Below are positions 8,674-17,006 of a DNA stretch of 53,174 nt, one piece after another (the first letter of the stretch is position 1; the number at the start of each line of letters is the position of its first letter). The notes under the pieces are model-generated. The model was not told the origin of the DNA. It was given only the letters and a program-made list of their open reading frames with translations, and made no database searches. The position numbers and the translations under genes are program-made. This DNA is from Myxococcus sp. CA023 (lineage in GTDB: Bacteria; Myxococcota; Myxococcia; Myxococcales; Myxococcaceae), in contig NZ_JAAEAH010000067.1 in assembly GCF_010998615.1 (NCBI RefSeq), positions 1 through 53,174 on the forward strand. Direction: 5' to 3'.

Positions 8674-9882
8674 TCAGGCTCCTTGTCCGTGACGGGGCGG
8701 TTGCCACACGCCGGGCAGCACCTGCCCCAGCGCCTCCGCGTGGCCGCCGCCCCAGGAGGCCAGCCACAGCTTGCACAGCTCATCGGCGGTGAAGTCCTCG
8801 CCGCCGAGCTTCTCGAAGAAGTAGACGGCGCCCGCGGGCACCCACCGCCGCGTGGCGCGGGGCTGGCGCCGCACCATGTCCCAGCCCGACACCTCCAGCG
8901 GCCGGGGCACCAGCGCGGCGCGCAGCACCACGGGCGCGTCGATGCACGGCAGCCGGCCCACATAGCGCGGCGGCATCCCGGCCACGCGCTCGAAGCCGTC
9001 AGGCAACCACCCGCGCTGGAACTCCGCGGGCGTGGCCAGCACCAGGCGCAGGCCGCGCGTCGCCCGGGCCAACCCCGCCGGCATGGCGAAGAGGTTCGAG
9101 TCCAACCGCTCCACGTCCGACAGGCGGCGCCGTCCGCCCAGCCCCAACGGGCCGTGAGGCAGCCCCTTCGCCGAGTCCGGCCACGCGCAGGACACGCCGA
9201 GCGCCCACTCCTCCAGCGTGAGGCGCCCCGCGTCCCGCGACTGGACGCGCAGCCACTCCACGACCTCGCGGGAGTGGAGCATCGAGTCCTGCGACGCCTG
9301 CGTCTCCACGTCGATGGCCAGGTGGATGTCCGTGCGCGGCGGCGGCGCCTCCCGCTCCAGCGCGAGCGAATCCGACGCGCCGCTCAGCCACGCCACCATC
9401 GTGGCTTCCGGCCAGAACAAGGGCGGCGCCAGGGGCTTGCCGCTCACGCTCCGGCGAGGGTGCCACAGCGCCTCACGGGCATCGTCCTCGTCCGGCCCCA
9501 GCGTCGCGGCGCCGCCGGGGTGGGGCTCCAAGCGCACCAGCCGCTCCGTGCCCGCCTCGTCAAGGACACGCACCGCGTCGGCGGGAGCGGGCCACATCCG
9601 GTGGGCCCGAGTGAAAGCCGGCTCGCCCAGCGCACGGCGCAGCGCGATGAAGCGCCGGAGCTCCACCCGCGCGGAGTCACGCTCCCACGTCTCCGGGGAC
9701 AACGTGATGCCCTGGTCCGCCATGAGCTCATGGCCCCAGGCGGCGCGCAGAGCGCCTCTCACGGTGGTGGGCAAGGGCCACGGCAGCGAGTACCCACGCC
9801 CCACCTCCGAGGTGTACCAGCCCCGCCCGTCCTTGGCCGACAGCCCGTCGCGCGGCAGCAGCGCGAAGCACGCGTCACTCAT
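8674..9882 (-). CDS. cmr3: Type III-B CRISPR Cas5-like subunit Cmr3
   Basis: A 402-residue protein with the Cmr3-like motif G-R-G-Y-S-L-P-W-P-L-P-T-T-V-R-G-A-L-R near residues 27-45. Cmr3 holds the 5' handle of the crRNA and pairs with Cmr2. The ATG at 9882 overlaps the cmr2 stop (ATGA). An in-frame extension as far as 10257 lies wholly inside cmr2 and has shadow-like composition, so it was not used. In this array the handle it should bind is probably TTGAGCAC rather than the usual ATTGAAAC-like sequence. Confidence 0.86.
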   Translation of the reverse strand: MSDACFALLPRDGLSAKDGRGWYTSEVGRGYSLPWPLPTTVRGALRAAWGHELMADQGITLSPETWERDSARVELRRFIALRRALGEPAFTRAHRMWPAPADAVRVLDEAGTERLVRLEPHPGGAATLGPDEDDAREALWHPRRSVSGKPLAPPLFWPEATMVAWLSGASDSLALEREAPPPRTDIHLAIDVETQASQDSMLHSREVVEWLRVQSRDAGRLTLEEWALGVSCAWPDSAKGLPHGPLGLGGRRRLSDVERLDSNLFAMPAGLARATRGLRLVLATPAEFQRGWLPDGFERVAGMPPRYVGRLPCIDAPVVLRAALVPRPLEVSGWDMVRRQPRATRRWVPAGAVYFFEKLGGEDFTADELCKLWLASWGGGHAEALGQVLPGVWQPPRHGQGA

Positions 9883-11663
9883 CTCGCACCTTCCTTGTCC
9901 TGTGCTGAAGCAAGCCCGCGCCCCGCGCACGCGAAGGTGTGGGCGACCAGCAGCCGTGACGCCCAGCGATCCAGCGCGTCCTGCGGCGCCGTGGCCGAGG
10001 ACAGCTCGAGCCCCACGTCCGCCGGGGTAAGCGGCTTGGGCGCGCGGCCCGCCTCGGCCCGGGCGAGGATGCGTCCGGCCTCGTCCCGCAAGACCTCGGC
10101 CAGCTCGGGCGCCGAGGCGGCGCCTGGGGGGAAGCGGCGAGCGAGGGCCGCCACCTCGTGGACCTTGCCCAACGGGAGCGGCAAGGCGTCCCGCGTGAGC
10201 AGCGCCATGTCCGCCTCCAAGCGCGCCACGGGGTCGGTGCCCCAAGGCGCCGTCCACAGCCGCTCACGGCCGGCGTGCTTCGCCACGAGGATGGCCAGTG
10301 CGTCGCGGCCCGCCCTCTTCGCGGCGGTCTCCGCGCGGCGCCCCAGGGCCAGCAGCTCGCCCAAGCTCTCCAGGACATGGCCGATGCCCAGCCCCACCGA
10401 GAGCGTGGGCACCTCGGCGCCCGTGCCCGCGAGCGCGCTCTCCAATGACGCACGGAAGGCGACCGCCAGCGCCCGGGCGCATGCGGGCGCGTCCATGGGC
10501 GTGACGAAGGCCAGCACGTCGTCCCCACCCGCGTAGACGAGCACGCCCCGGTGCTCCACCTCGACGATGGCCCGCGCCTTTCGGGTGAAGTCCGCGAGCG
10601 CCTGGGAGACACGCTGGTGCGCCAGATGTCCGTCGGACCGCGCCGCGAGCGACTCCAGCGCGCGCCCCATCCGGTCCCCGTCCGCCACCAGGCACGCCAC
10701 GTAGGGGAACGGCTCCGCGTCCGCGCCCATGGCGTCCCGCAGTGGCGCCACGAACTCGCGGCCGAAGCTGGCGGCGGCCTGTCGGGGTTCGGGGATGGCG
10801 TACTCCTCGAAGTACGGCTGCCAGCGCTCGGGGAGCAGCAACTGGCCGTCGAAGGGGAAGGACTCCACCCAGGGGCGCTGCTTCACGCTCACGGATTGAA
10901 AGTCCCGCGCCCCGCACGCGGCACGGAGCCGGGCGAGCAGCTCCGGATGCCGCGTCCCTGCTACCTGGAGCCAGGCCGCCAGCCCGATGGAGGGCACGGG
11001 CACGAACTGGCCCGGCTGGCCTCCCGCGCGCTTGAGCACGCCGAGCGCATCCAGCTCCTCGCGAAGGCCAATGCGGAAGTCACGCCAGAGGTGGTCCGTC
11101 TGGCGCTCGCGGCGCAGCAGGGACGGACGGGCACCGTCGAGGCTCGACTTGTGCGTCCCCGCCGGTGGCCGCTGCTTCCACGGCGCGAACTCGCGAAGGC
11201 CCCGCCGGGACTCCAGGGCACGCTCGGCCTCCGCCAGCGCGGCGGCGTAGCCCATGGGCGTGTCCTCCACCAGAGCCCAGGCGGCGTGGACCTCCAGGAA
11301 GGTGTCCAGTTGCTCCGCGGCCACCGCCTCCGCGCCCGGGATGAGCATGGACTGACACCTGTTGAAGACGCGCTCCCACTCGGCCCGCAGCCGGGACTTC
11401 GCCGCCTCCCTGGCGCCCCGGGCCGCGTGCTCCGGCGCGTCCTCCACCAGGGCGACGACCTTGTTGGCCACCCCTGCGCGCGGATCACGCGCCTGGTCCG
11501 GATGCGGGAAGACGAGCGTGGCTCCAGACTCCAGCAGGGAGTCGGCCATGGCCCGGGCCAGGTTCGACAAGACCTGGCTGCCGTACCAGAGGTCCCGCGT
11601 GCGGCGAGCCTGCGCGATGTAGCCCTGCACCGGGCCCACCTTGAGAACGAGGACGTGTTTCAT
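9879..11663 (-). CDS. cmr2: Cas10-family protein Cmr2, HD domain absent, GGDD cyclase motif present
   Basis: A 594-residue large subunit of the Cmr complex. It opens directly with the V-G-P-V-Q-G-Y-I-A-Q-A-R-R-T-R-D-L-W region that in longer Cmr2 proteins follows the N-terminal HD nuclease, so the HD DNase is missing. The first palm domain has V-A-D-G-D-R-M-G, and the second carries G-G-D-D at residues 379-382, the catalytic motif that converts ATP into cyclic oligoadenylate upon target RNA binding. Typical HD-containing Cmr2 proteins are more than 200 residues longer. The start lies four bases after the cmr1 stop. The sequence predicts a complex that signals through a nucleotide messenger and cuts RNA (via Cmr4) but does not cut DNA through HD. 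Confidence 0.9.
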   Translation of the reverse strand: MKHVLVLKVGPVQGYIAQARRTRDLWYGSQVLSNLARAMADSLLESGATLVFPHPDQARDPRAGVANKVVALVEDAPEHAARGAREAAKSRLRAEWERVFNRCQSMLIPGAEAVAAEQLDTFLEVHAAWALVEDTPMGYAAALAEAERALESRRGLREFAPWKQRPPAGTHKSSLDGARPSLLRRERQTDHLWRDFRIGLREELDALGVLKRAGGQPGQFVPVPSIGLAAWLQVAGTRHPELLARLRAACGARDFQSVSVKQRPWVESFPFDGQLLLPERWQPYFEEYAIPEPRQAAASFGREFVAPLRDAMGADAEPFPYVACLVADGDRMGRALESLAARSDGHLAHQRVSQALADFTRKARAIVEVEHRGVLVYAGGDDVLAFVTPMDAPACARALAVAFRASLESALAGTGAEVPTLSVGLGIGHVLESLGELLALGRRAETAAKRAGRDALAILVAKHAGRERLWTAPWGTDPVARLEADMALLTRDALPLPLGKVHEVAALARRFPPGAASAPELAEVLRDEAGRILARAEAGRAPKPLTPADVGLELSSATAPQDALDRWASRLLVAHTFACAGRGLASAQDKEGAR

Positions 11664-11667
11664 GGGC

Positions 11668-13146
11668 TCACGCTTCCTGGGCCTTGCGGGTTTCCTTCAG
11701 CCACATGAAGAAGGCGTCGCGCAGGTTGTCGGCGCGCTGGAGTGGCTTGAAGAGGGGCTGGTCGTCCTGGGCACGAAACGCGCGGGCGAAGGGCACGCGG
11801 GTGCGCGCGTCGGCCTCCTTGAACTGCGTCATGACGACCTGGCCACCACTGGGCGTTCCACGCTCCAGCCACAGGGCGATGGGCTCGAAGCGGCCATCCA
11901 AGAGCGGCAAGGCCTTGACGATGAGCGGCGATGCGAGCCGGTCCATCGGCTCCCACCGATTCCCCACTTGCCGCTCCCACTGGAGATGGACGTCGTCTGG
12001 CTCCTTGGGTTGGTAGTCGCCTCCCTCGCGCCGCTTCTGCTGGAAATGGAAGACAATGGGCAGCCCGAAGCCAGCGCGCGGCCAGGCCGGCGTCGCCGAG
12101 TGCTGTGGGCGCGGGGCGTGGACCTCTGGATAGGCATTGCCCGCGCGTCTGGATTGCCGGGACGGCCTCGCGAAGCGGCGAATCTTGTCGGCCTCGGGCC
12201 AGTTGGAGCGGCCCGCGCGCTTTCCCTCGCCAGGGCTCCTCGCCACGCCCAACGGGTCGGCGCTTCCGGAGGACGTAGGCTGCGTGCCCTGGCGAAAGTC
12301 ACGCAGCCAGCCCAGCGCGGCCAGCCAGGCCTTTTCGCCGTCACGCGGCCTCGTGTTCGCGTCTCCCCGGAGGAGGTGCGCGCCCCTGAGCAAGGGCATG
12401 TCACAGGGATGCTCCGCCAGCTCGGGAGCGAAGAGCGGCACGTCTCCGAAGAGGCGCCTCAACGAAGCCCGGTCCGCCGAAGCTGGCAACCATTGGGCGA
12501 TGTCGGGGGCCGAGGTCTCCAGACATACGGAGCCACAGCCGCGCCGGCCTCGCGAACCATACCCCCCGAACAGAATCCAGGCGCGGACCGCGTTGCGAAC
12601 CTGCGCCATGGCGTCACCTTCGGGCGCGGTCACCTCCAGGTTGAATCGAAGCCCCGGCTTCCAGCGAGGGACATCCGCCTCGTCCTTCCCGTTGCGAGCC
12701 GGCCACAGCGCATAGGCGGGCGGGGCACCGAGGTCGATCTTCCCTGTGTCCGCGCCAGCGGGCTGGACCTCCGTCACCCGGACTTCCACCTGGGAGCGCC
12801 AGGCACGCGCGGCGGCGTCATCAGCCGCGCTCCTCGCCCGCCCCATGCCACCCCAGAGCTGGCGCTCCCGAAGCGCCAGCTCCTCCGCGCCCACTGTTCC
12901 CCGCGCGACGTAGGCATGGCCATACAGCGCGCGCCACCAGAAGCGCAGATGCCCGCGCACGGTGGGGACGCGGATGATGTCCACGGAAGGAAGCTCAGGG
13001 CTCCGCGCCACCGGCCCGCCCCCCAGGATGGGCGTGACAGTCTTCAGCGCCAACGTGAAGGACTCCAACCTCGGCGCCGAGGCGGAGCGCCGGCGCAAGT
13101 GGCTGGCTTCTGTTGAAGGAGGTTCAGGCAGGTCCAACGAGGACAT
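11668..13146 (-). CDS. cmr1: Type III-B CRISPR RAMP protein Cmr1
   Basis: A 492-residue RAMP protein, first gene of the cmr set, starting at ATG 13146 behind AAGGGAG. Near residues 37-75 it has T-P-I-L-G-G-G and V-R-G-H-L-R-F-W-W-R-A-L-Y-G, the signature of Cmr1, which sits at the 3'-end side of the crRNA. A further G-Y-G-S-R-G-R-R-G-C-G-S glycine-rich loop lies near residue 195. The middle portion (about 280-350) is low in hydrophobics and rich in Arg/Pro/Ser, an insertion compared with compact Cmr1 proteins. It is 96 bases downstream of the SAVED-peptidase gene, with a hairpin in the gap. Confidence 0.88.
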   Translation of the reverse strand: MSSLDLPEPPSTEASHLRRRSASAPRLESFTLALKTVTPILGGGPVARSPELPSVDIIRVPTVRGHLRFWWRALYGHAYVARGTVGAEELALRERQLWGGMGRARSAADDAAARAWRSQVEVRVTEVQPAGADTGKIDLGAPPAYALWPARNGKDEADVPRWKPGLRFNLEVTAPEGDAMAQVRNAVRAWILFGGYGSRGRRGCGSVCLETSAPDIAQWLPASADRASLRRLFGDVPLFAPELAEHPCDMPLLRGAHLLRGDANTRPRDGEKAWLAALGWLRDFRQGTQPTSSGSADPLGVARSPGEGKRAGRSNWPEADKIRRFARPSRQSRRAGNAYPEVHAPRPQHSATPAWPRAGFGLPIVFHFQQKRREGGDYQPKEPDDVHLQWERQVGNRWEPMDRLASPLIVKALPLLDGRFEPIALWLERGTPSGGQVVMTQFKEADARTRVPFARAFRAQDDQPLFKPLQRADNLRDAFFMWLKETRKAQEA

Positions 13147-13199
13147 GGCGCTCCCTTGTCAGGGGTTGGAGCAACATCGTGAGCGAGGTGGGTGAGGAC

Positions 13200-13226
13200 A
13201 CACGGTGAGCACCAGACCCACCGTGT
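13200..13226 (-). terminator. Hairpin between SAVED-peptidase gene and cmr1
   Basis: A perfect eight-base inverted repeat (ACACGGTG at 13200-13207, CACCGTGT at 13219-13226) around an 11-base loop lies 17 bases after the SAVED gene stop and 54 bases before cmr1. It has no T-run on the minus strand, so it may be a weak terminator, an attenuator or an mRNA processing/stability element. Confidence 0.35.
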
Positions 13227-13242
13227 CGTTCCAGGCGCGCGG

Positions 13243-15072
13243 CTACCGCGCGCCCGTCCTCCGGGCGGCGAGCAACTCCGGGTGCCTGTCGAAGAGGCGC
13301 TCGAAGAGCAGCCGCACGCGGTCCTGGAGCGCCTCGCGGGAAGGCGCCTCCCAATCACGAAGCGCCTGGAGCAGGACCTCCACCCAGGCGCGCGCGTTGT
13401 CCATGCGCACCAGCCGGTGCCGGAAGTAGAGCGCCAGCATCACCTCCTCGCGCGAGTCCTCCAGCGACAACCGGACCCGCTGCTGGAAGTAGCTCTCGTG
13501 CGGGTCGCGGAAGGCAGGCAGGCCTACCAGCTCCACCGTCACCCGCTCCAGTTCCTCCCGCACCTCGGCGTCCGGAGAGCGCAGCGCGAGCACCGAGAAC
13601 CGGCACGCGTGGAAGAGCCAGATGAGGTAGCGGCGCAGCCTCCGCTCGGCGAGCTCCCGTACGGGGCGCTCGGGCTCGAAGACGCGCAGAATCTCCAGCG
13701 AGTTCCAGACGATGGACTCGAGCGTCTTCACCTGCCCCACGTCCTTCACGGTGCCGCCCTGCTTGGCCTTGCGCCACGCCAGCGCTACCTCGATGCCCAC
13801 CGCATCCGCGTCATAGTCAGCGGCCTCCAACACGATGCCGGCCTGGCCGATGCCCCCGTAGTTGTAGGACGTCAGCCCGCCCTGGCGGACGTGGTAGGCC
13901 TCGTGGATGAGGAACAGCCGCAGGCACTCCTTCCAGTCCTCTTGCGACTGGAGCCGCCCACGCAGCGCCGAGAGCCCCAGCAGCAGCTCCCAGCCGAGCT
14001 TCCACTTCCCCGCCCCATGGCGGAAGAGCGGCGTGCGCTCGTAGGCGGGCTCGTCCTCGATTTCACTGCGCAGGTAGGCCTGCCCGTCGAGGTGCTCGAC
14101 GAAGGGCTGCTGCTCGGGCTCCTTGAGCCAGGCGACCAGCTCCGTGTGGACCCGCTGAACCTCCCGGAGCACCCGCGTGGCGTTGAGCTTGTCATCCGCC
14201 GTGGGAACCCGTGGCGCCACTTCGCGGCGAGCCCGGATGACATGAACCCTGTCATAGACCTGCCGGTCCGCGTTGAAGTGGAGGAGCGTCAAGGGATGCT
14301 GCGTGGTCGGATTGACGACCGTCCCCAACGCCGCCGCGAAGCTGATGGGCGCGTCGATGGCCAGGACCACGGACTCGGCGCCATCCAGCAGCTCATGCAG
14401 CTTGTCGAGCACCTCCCGGAACTGCGCCGCCGCGCGAGCCACCTGCCCCGGATTCTGGACCGCAGTGGGGGACGGCCCCGCCACGGGACGGAGGCAGAGC
14501 GTCGTCAGGATGGACGCCTCCGGCAGCCACGCCGACACCTTTGAGCGGACATTGTCCCGGATGGCGCGCGTCACCTCGACGACCAGCAGGACATGGCCCC
14601 GCCCACCCTGACGACCGATGGGGAGCCCCTCCACCTGGAAGAAGTCGTCCGTCGCGGGCGCGGTCATCCGGTCATACCCCAGCGACCAGGTGCCATCCTG
14701 CGCCTGCTGATAGACGCAGACGGGCCGGCGCGGCAGCCGCGAAGCCAGCTCGAGCATCAGCGCCAGGGGCGCGCAGCCGAAGATGTGAACGGGGAGGTGG
14801 TCCAGGTGCAGCTCCGCCTCCCGCTTGAGGAGCGCCGCCGCGAAACGCTCGTGCTCGCTGAAGGCCTCGCCCCACTCCTGCCCCGGGAGGCCCCGGGCGG
14901 CCCGGGCCGGGTCGTGCGGGTGCAGGACGACGGAGGCCACGTCGCGGTCCCCCTCCAGGCCGTACCGAATCAGGGTGTCCCGTGCCGTGGCCTCGACGAC
15001 GGGCCGGTCCTGCTCGTAGCGCACGATGAGCGCGCGCGACCTCGGGGTGATGGGGATGTCCTCGCTCCGCAT
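13243..15072 (-). CDS. SAVED-domain sensor fused to HExxH zinc-metallopeptidase-like domain (putative CBASS / type III effector)
   Basis: A 609-residue protein starting at ATG 15072 with AGGAG seven bases upstream; a GTG at 15096 lacks a ribosome binding site. Residues about 10-275 resemble SAVED, a double CARF-like sensor of cyclic oligonucleotides: two similar hydrophobic segments, V-H-I-F-G-C-A-P-L-A-L-M-L-E-L-A at 95-110 and V-V-L-A-I-D-A-P-I-S-F-A-A-A-L-G at 235-250, are each followed by a strand ending in Tyr or Phe. Residues about 290-609 are helical and carry H390-E-A-Y-H394, then E416-A-A-D-Y-D-A-D-A-V-G at 416-426, the HExxH plus downstream acidic ligand arrangement of zincins. It lies between a CD-NTase gene and cmr1 on the same strand. 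No signal peptide or membrane segment is seen, so it should act in the cytoplasm. Proteolysis triggered by a bound nucleotide is inference. Known SAVED partners include Lon, CHAT, HNH, PD-(D/E)XK and TIR; an HExxH partner is unusual to me. Confidence 0.72.
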   Translation of the reverse strand: MRSEDIPITPRSRALIVRYEQDRPVVEATARDTLIRYGLEGDRDVASVVLHPHDPARAARGLPGQEWGEAFSEHERFAAALLKREAELHLDHLPVHIFGCAPLALMLELASRLPRRPVCVYQQAQDGTWSLGYDRMTAPATDDFFQVEGLPIGRQGGRGHVLLVVEVTRAIRDNVRSKVSAWLPEASILTTLCLRPVAGPSPTAVQNPGQVARAAAQFREVLDKLHELLDGAESVVLAIDAPISFAAALGTVVNPTTQHPLTLLHFNADRQVYDRVHVIRARREVAPRVPTADDKLNATRVLREVQRVHTELVAWLKEPEQQPFVEHLDGQAYLRSEIEDEPAYERTPLFRHGAGKWKLGWELLLGLSALRGRLQSQEDWKECLRLFLIHEAYHVRQGGLTSYNYGGIGQAGIVLEAADYDADAVGIEVALAWRKAKQGGTVKDVGQVKTLESIVWNSLEILRVFEPERPVRELAERRLRRYLIWLFHACRFSVLALRSPDAEVREELERVTVELVGLPAFRDPHESYFQQRVRLSLEDSREEVMLALYFRHRLVRMDNARAWVEVLLQALRDWEAPSREALQDRVRLLFERLFDRHPELLAARRTGAR

Positions 15073-15185
15073 GTCCGCTCCTGGAAGGGGCTTCACAAAA
15101 GAAGACGCCCAAACGCGCTGGAGCCCATCGCGGCGCCGTTCACTTTCTGGGCACCCACCGCGCCATGACGCGCGGCGCCCGGGCG

Positions 15186-16049
15186 TCAGCGGTACCGGTA
15201 CGCCTCGCCGAAGAGCTCCCGGAGCCGCTGGTGGGCCTGCTCCGGGCGCGTGTCGCGCTCGCTCAGCGCGAGCCGCACCGTCCTGGCCGCGCCCTGGAGC
15301 GCATTGCGCGCGGCCGTCCGCTGCCCACCTGTCATCCGCTCGTCCACGTCCTTGCCGAACCCGGCGGGGTCACGGACCGGCTGCTCCACGCGGTTCGCCA
15401 GGAAGGCGAAAAGCGTCTCGAGCCCCTCCAGGTAGCCCACGGGCGCCCGGGAGAACGCCTCGTAGCCCATCACCTCCAGATGGAATGACCCCAGGAGACG
15501 GAGGTCATGCTCGCGCTTCCAGTGCTTCACGGCCTTGATGAGCGGCTTGAGCTTCTTGCCCGCCCGCTCGTTCGCCGCGGTGCTCAGCTCCTTGTGGATT
15601 CGCGGGTTGGTGCGAATCCACTGCCCCGAGTTCCGCTCGGGGATGAGGAAGTGGTCCTGGGAGGGGTGCTGATAGGCGGGGACCACATCGAACTCGATGC
15701 CGGTCCCGGTGAACCCCAGGTGCACCGAGTGCTGCTGGAGGATGGCGAGCTCCTTGTTCGGCCAGGCGGCGTGCAGCGCCTGACGCACCCGCTTGAGCGC
15801 CGCGTCGGGCGTCTCCGGCGATGTGGACGATGCCCGCCCCACCACCGTGAAGATGTCGATGTCATGCAGCGGCCGGATGGCGGTGCTCCGACTGTAGGAG
15901 CCCGACAAAAAGGAGGTCTCACAGCCAGCGAGCCTCCGGCTCAGCTCCTCGCGCACCAGGGTGTGCTGCCTGCTGACCTCGTTCCGCTGCCCCTCCGTCA
16001 GCTCCAGTGAGCTGATGAACCGCTCCAATGCCTCACCTACGCTCCACAT
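15186..16049 (-). CDS. CD-NTase (CBASS cyclic-oligonucleotide synthase)
   Basis: A 287-residue nucleotidyltransferase of the cGAS/DncV-like superfamily. The active site reads G50-S51 in L-S-G-S-Y-S-R-S-T-A-I, D63-I-D65 in H-D-I-D-I-F, and D121 in I-E-F-D-V-V-P, so all three metal-binding acids and the GS loop are present. The enzyme should make a cyclic di- or oligonucleotide after infection. The ATG at 16049 has AGGAG upstream; an open extension to 16412 overlaps the kinase gene and was rejected. The SAVED-peptidase gene follows after 113 bases, giving the synthase-effector pair of a minimal CBASS. No Cap2/Cap3, HORMA or TRIP13 gene is present. The product cannot be predicted safely from sequence. 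Confidence 0.85.
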   Translation of the reverse strand: MWSVGEALERFISSLELTEGQRNEVSRQHTLVREELSRRLAGCETSFLSGSYSRSTAIRPLHDIDIFTVVGRASSTSPETPDAALKRVRQALHAAWPNKELAILQQHSVHLGFTGTGIEFDVVPAYQHPSQDHFLIPERNSGQWIRTNPRIHKELSTAANERAGKKLKPLIKAVKHWKREHDLRLLGSFHLEVMGYEAFSRAPVGYLEGLETLFAFLANRVEQPVRDPAGFGKDVDERMTGGQRTAARNALQGAARTVRLALSERDTRPEQAHQRLRELFGEAYRYR

Positions 16050-16141
16050 GGTCGCGCCTCCTGCTCCGTCTTCCTCAGAGGACGCTCCCGGCGCGGAAAA
16101 GGCATCGCTGCCGGCGTGATTTCCAGGTGGGCGCGGCGCGC

Positions 16142-16990
16142 TCAGGCCGGACCAGCGGTCAGCGCGAGCACCTCCGCCAGGGGAGGACGCCGCCCAGCCT
16201 CCTTGTCGAGCATCCGCGCGACCATCGCGACGGTGGCCCCAGGCGCGGTGGCCTCCAGCCGGTGAATGGGGGGAGGGTCCAGCATGTGGCGGAACATCAG
16301 CTCGTGCTCGGCCTCGCCAGGGAATGGGAGCGCACCCGCCAGCATCTGGAACCAGAGGACGCCCAGGGCATAGACGTCCACCTCGGGCCCCACCCGTTTG
16401 GGGCTCGTCCACTGCTCGGGCGCCATGTAATGCCGGCTCCCCAGCAGGGCCTCCTCCGCCGTCGACAGCGGCAGACCGGGGTCGATGTCCCCGGTGTCAC
16501 CGACCCGCTTGGCGAGCCCGAGGTCCGAGAGCCGGACGTCCAGCGCGCCGAGGCTGTCACAGGCGAGGAGCACATTCGCCGGCTTCAGGTCCCGGTGAAT
16601 CCATCCTTCGGCGTGAAGCAGGGACAGCGCCTCCGCGAGCTGATGGACGACCCGCGCGCAATCAGGGACCGCGAAGCGGCCTCCCGCGGCAGCCAGCCCC
16701 TGCTCCAGGTCTCGCGGCAGCCACTCCAGGACCAGGAACGGGTGCCGCTCATCAATGAGGCCGAAGGCCAGCGCGCGCACCAGGTGGGCGTGTCTCAAGG
16801 CGAGGAGCGACTTCGCCTCCTGGAGGAAGCGCGCCACCATCTCCGCGTGAACGCCCCACCGGGCCGCGAGCACCTTGATGGCGACCGGCCCTCCCCGGGT
16901 GTCGCGGCCTTCGTAGACGTCGCTCGTCGCCCCCACCGCGATCCGGCGTTCGATGCGGTACCCCCCCGCTTGAGTCCCTGGAGGCAACAT
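16142..16990 (-). CDS. Ser/Thr protein kinase (Hanks type), soluble
   Basis: A 282-residue protein that is almost only a kinase domain: Gly-rich loop I-A-V-G-A-T-S-D-V, K39 in V-A-I-K, E58, catalytic H132-R-D134-L-K-P-A-N, D156-L-G in place of D-F-G, and G-S-R-H-Y-M-A-P-E. No membrane segment or sensor domain follows. The ATG at 16990 (GGAG upstream) begins 16 bases after the sigma-factor stop; a GTG at 17035 would overlap that gene. All catalytic residues look intact, so it is probably active. Its position between an ECF sigma gene and a CD-NTase gene suggests it phosphorylates one of these or a shared regulator, but the substrate is unknown. Confidence 0.87.
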   Translation of the reverse strand: MLPPGTQAGGYRIERRIAVGATSDVYEGRDTRGGPVAIKVLAARWGVHAEMVARFLQEAKSLLALRHAHLVRALAFGLIDERHPFLVLEWLPRDLEQGLAAAGGRFAVPDCARVVHQLAEALSLLHAEGWIHRDLKPANVLLACDSLGALDVRLSDLGLAKRVGDTGDIDPGLPLSTAEEALLGSRHYMAPEQWTSPKRVGPEVDVYALGVLWFQMLAGALPFPGEAEHELMFRHMLDPPPIHRLEATAPGATVAMVARMLDKEAGRRPPLAEVLALTAGPA

Positions 16991-17006
16991 GGCTGGCGTG
17001 CTCCAC

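Noticed and set aside
8635..10536. Plus-strand 633-codon frame opposite cmr2-cmr4
   Set aside because: Antisense shadow of high-G+C genes: Arg/Gln/Pro-rich, no domain, no ribosome binding site.
11641..14544. Long plus-strand frames opposite cmr1 and the SAVED gene
   Set aside because: Composition is typical of complement frames and the opposite strand has recognisable domains throughout.
6266..16049. Classical Csm6/Csx1 or other CARF nuclease in the cmr operon
   Set aside because: All frames between the CD-NTase and the array are accounted for by cmr1-6 and the SAVED-peptidase.
16050..16412. N-terminal extension of the CD-NTase into the kinase gene
   Set aside because: It would overlap the kinase CDS by about 270 bases; ATG 16049 has AGGAG and gives the usual CD-NTase N-terminus.
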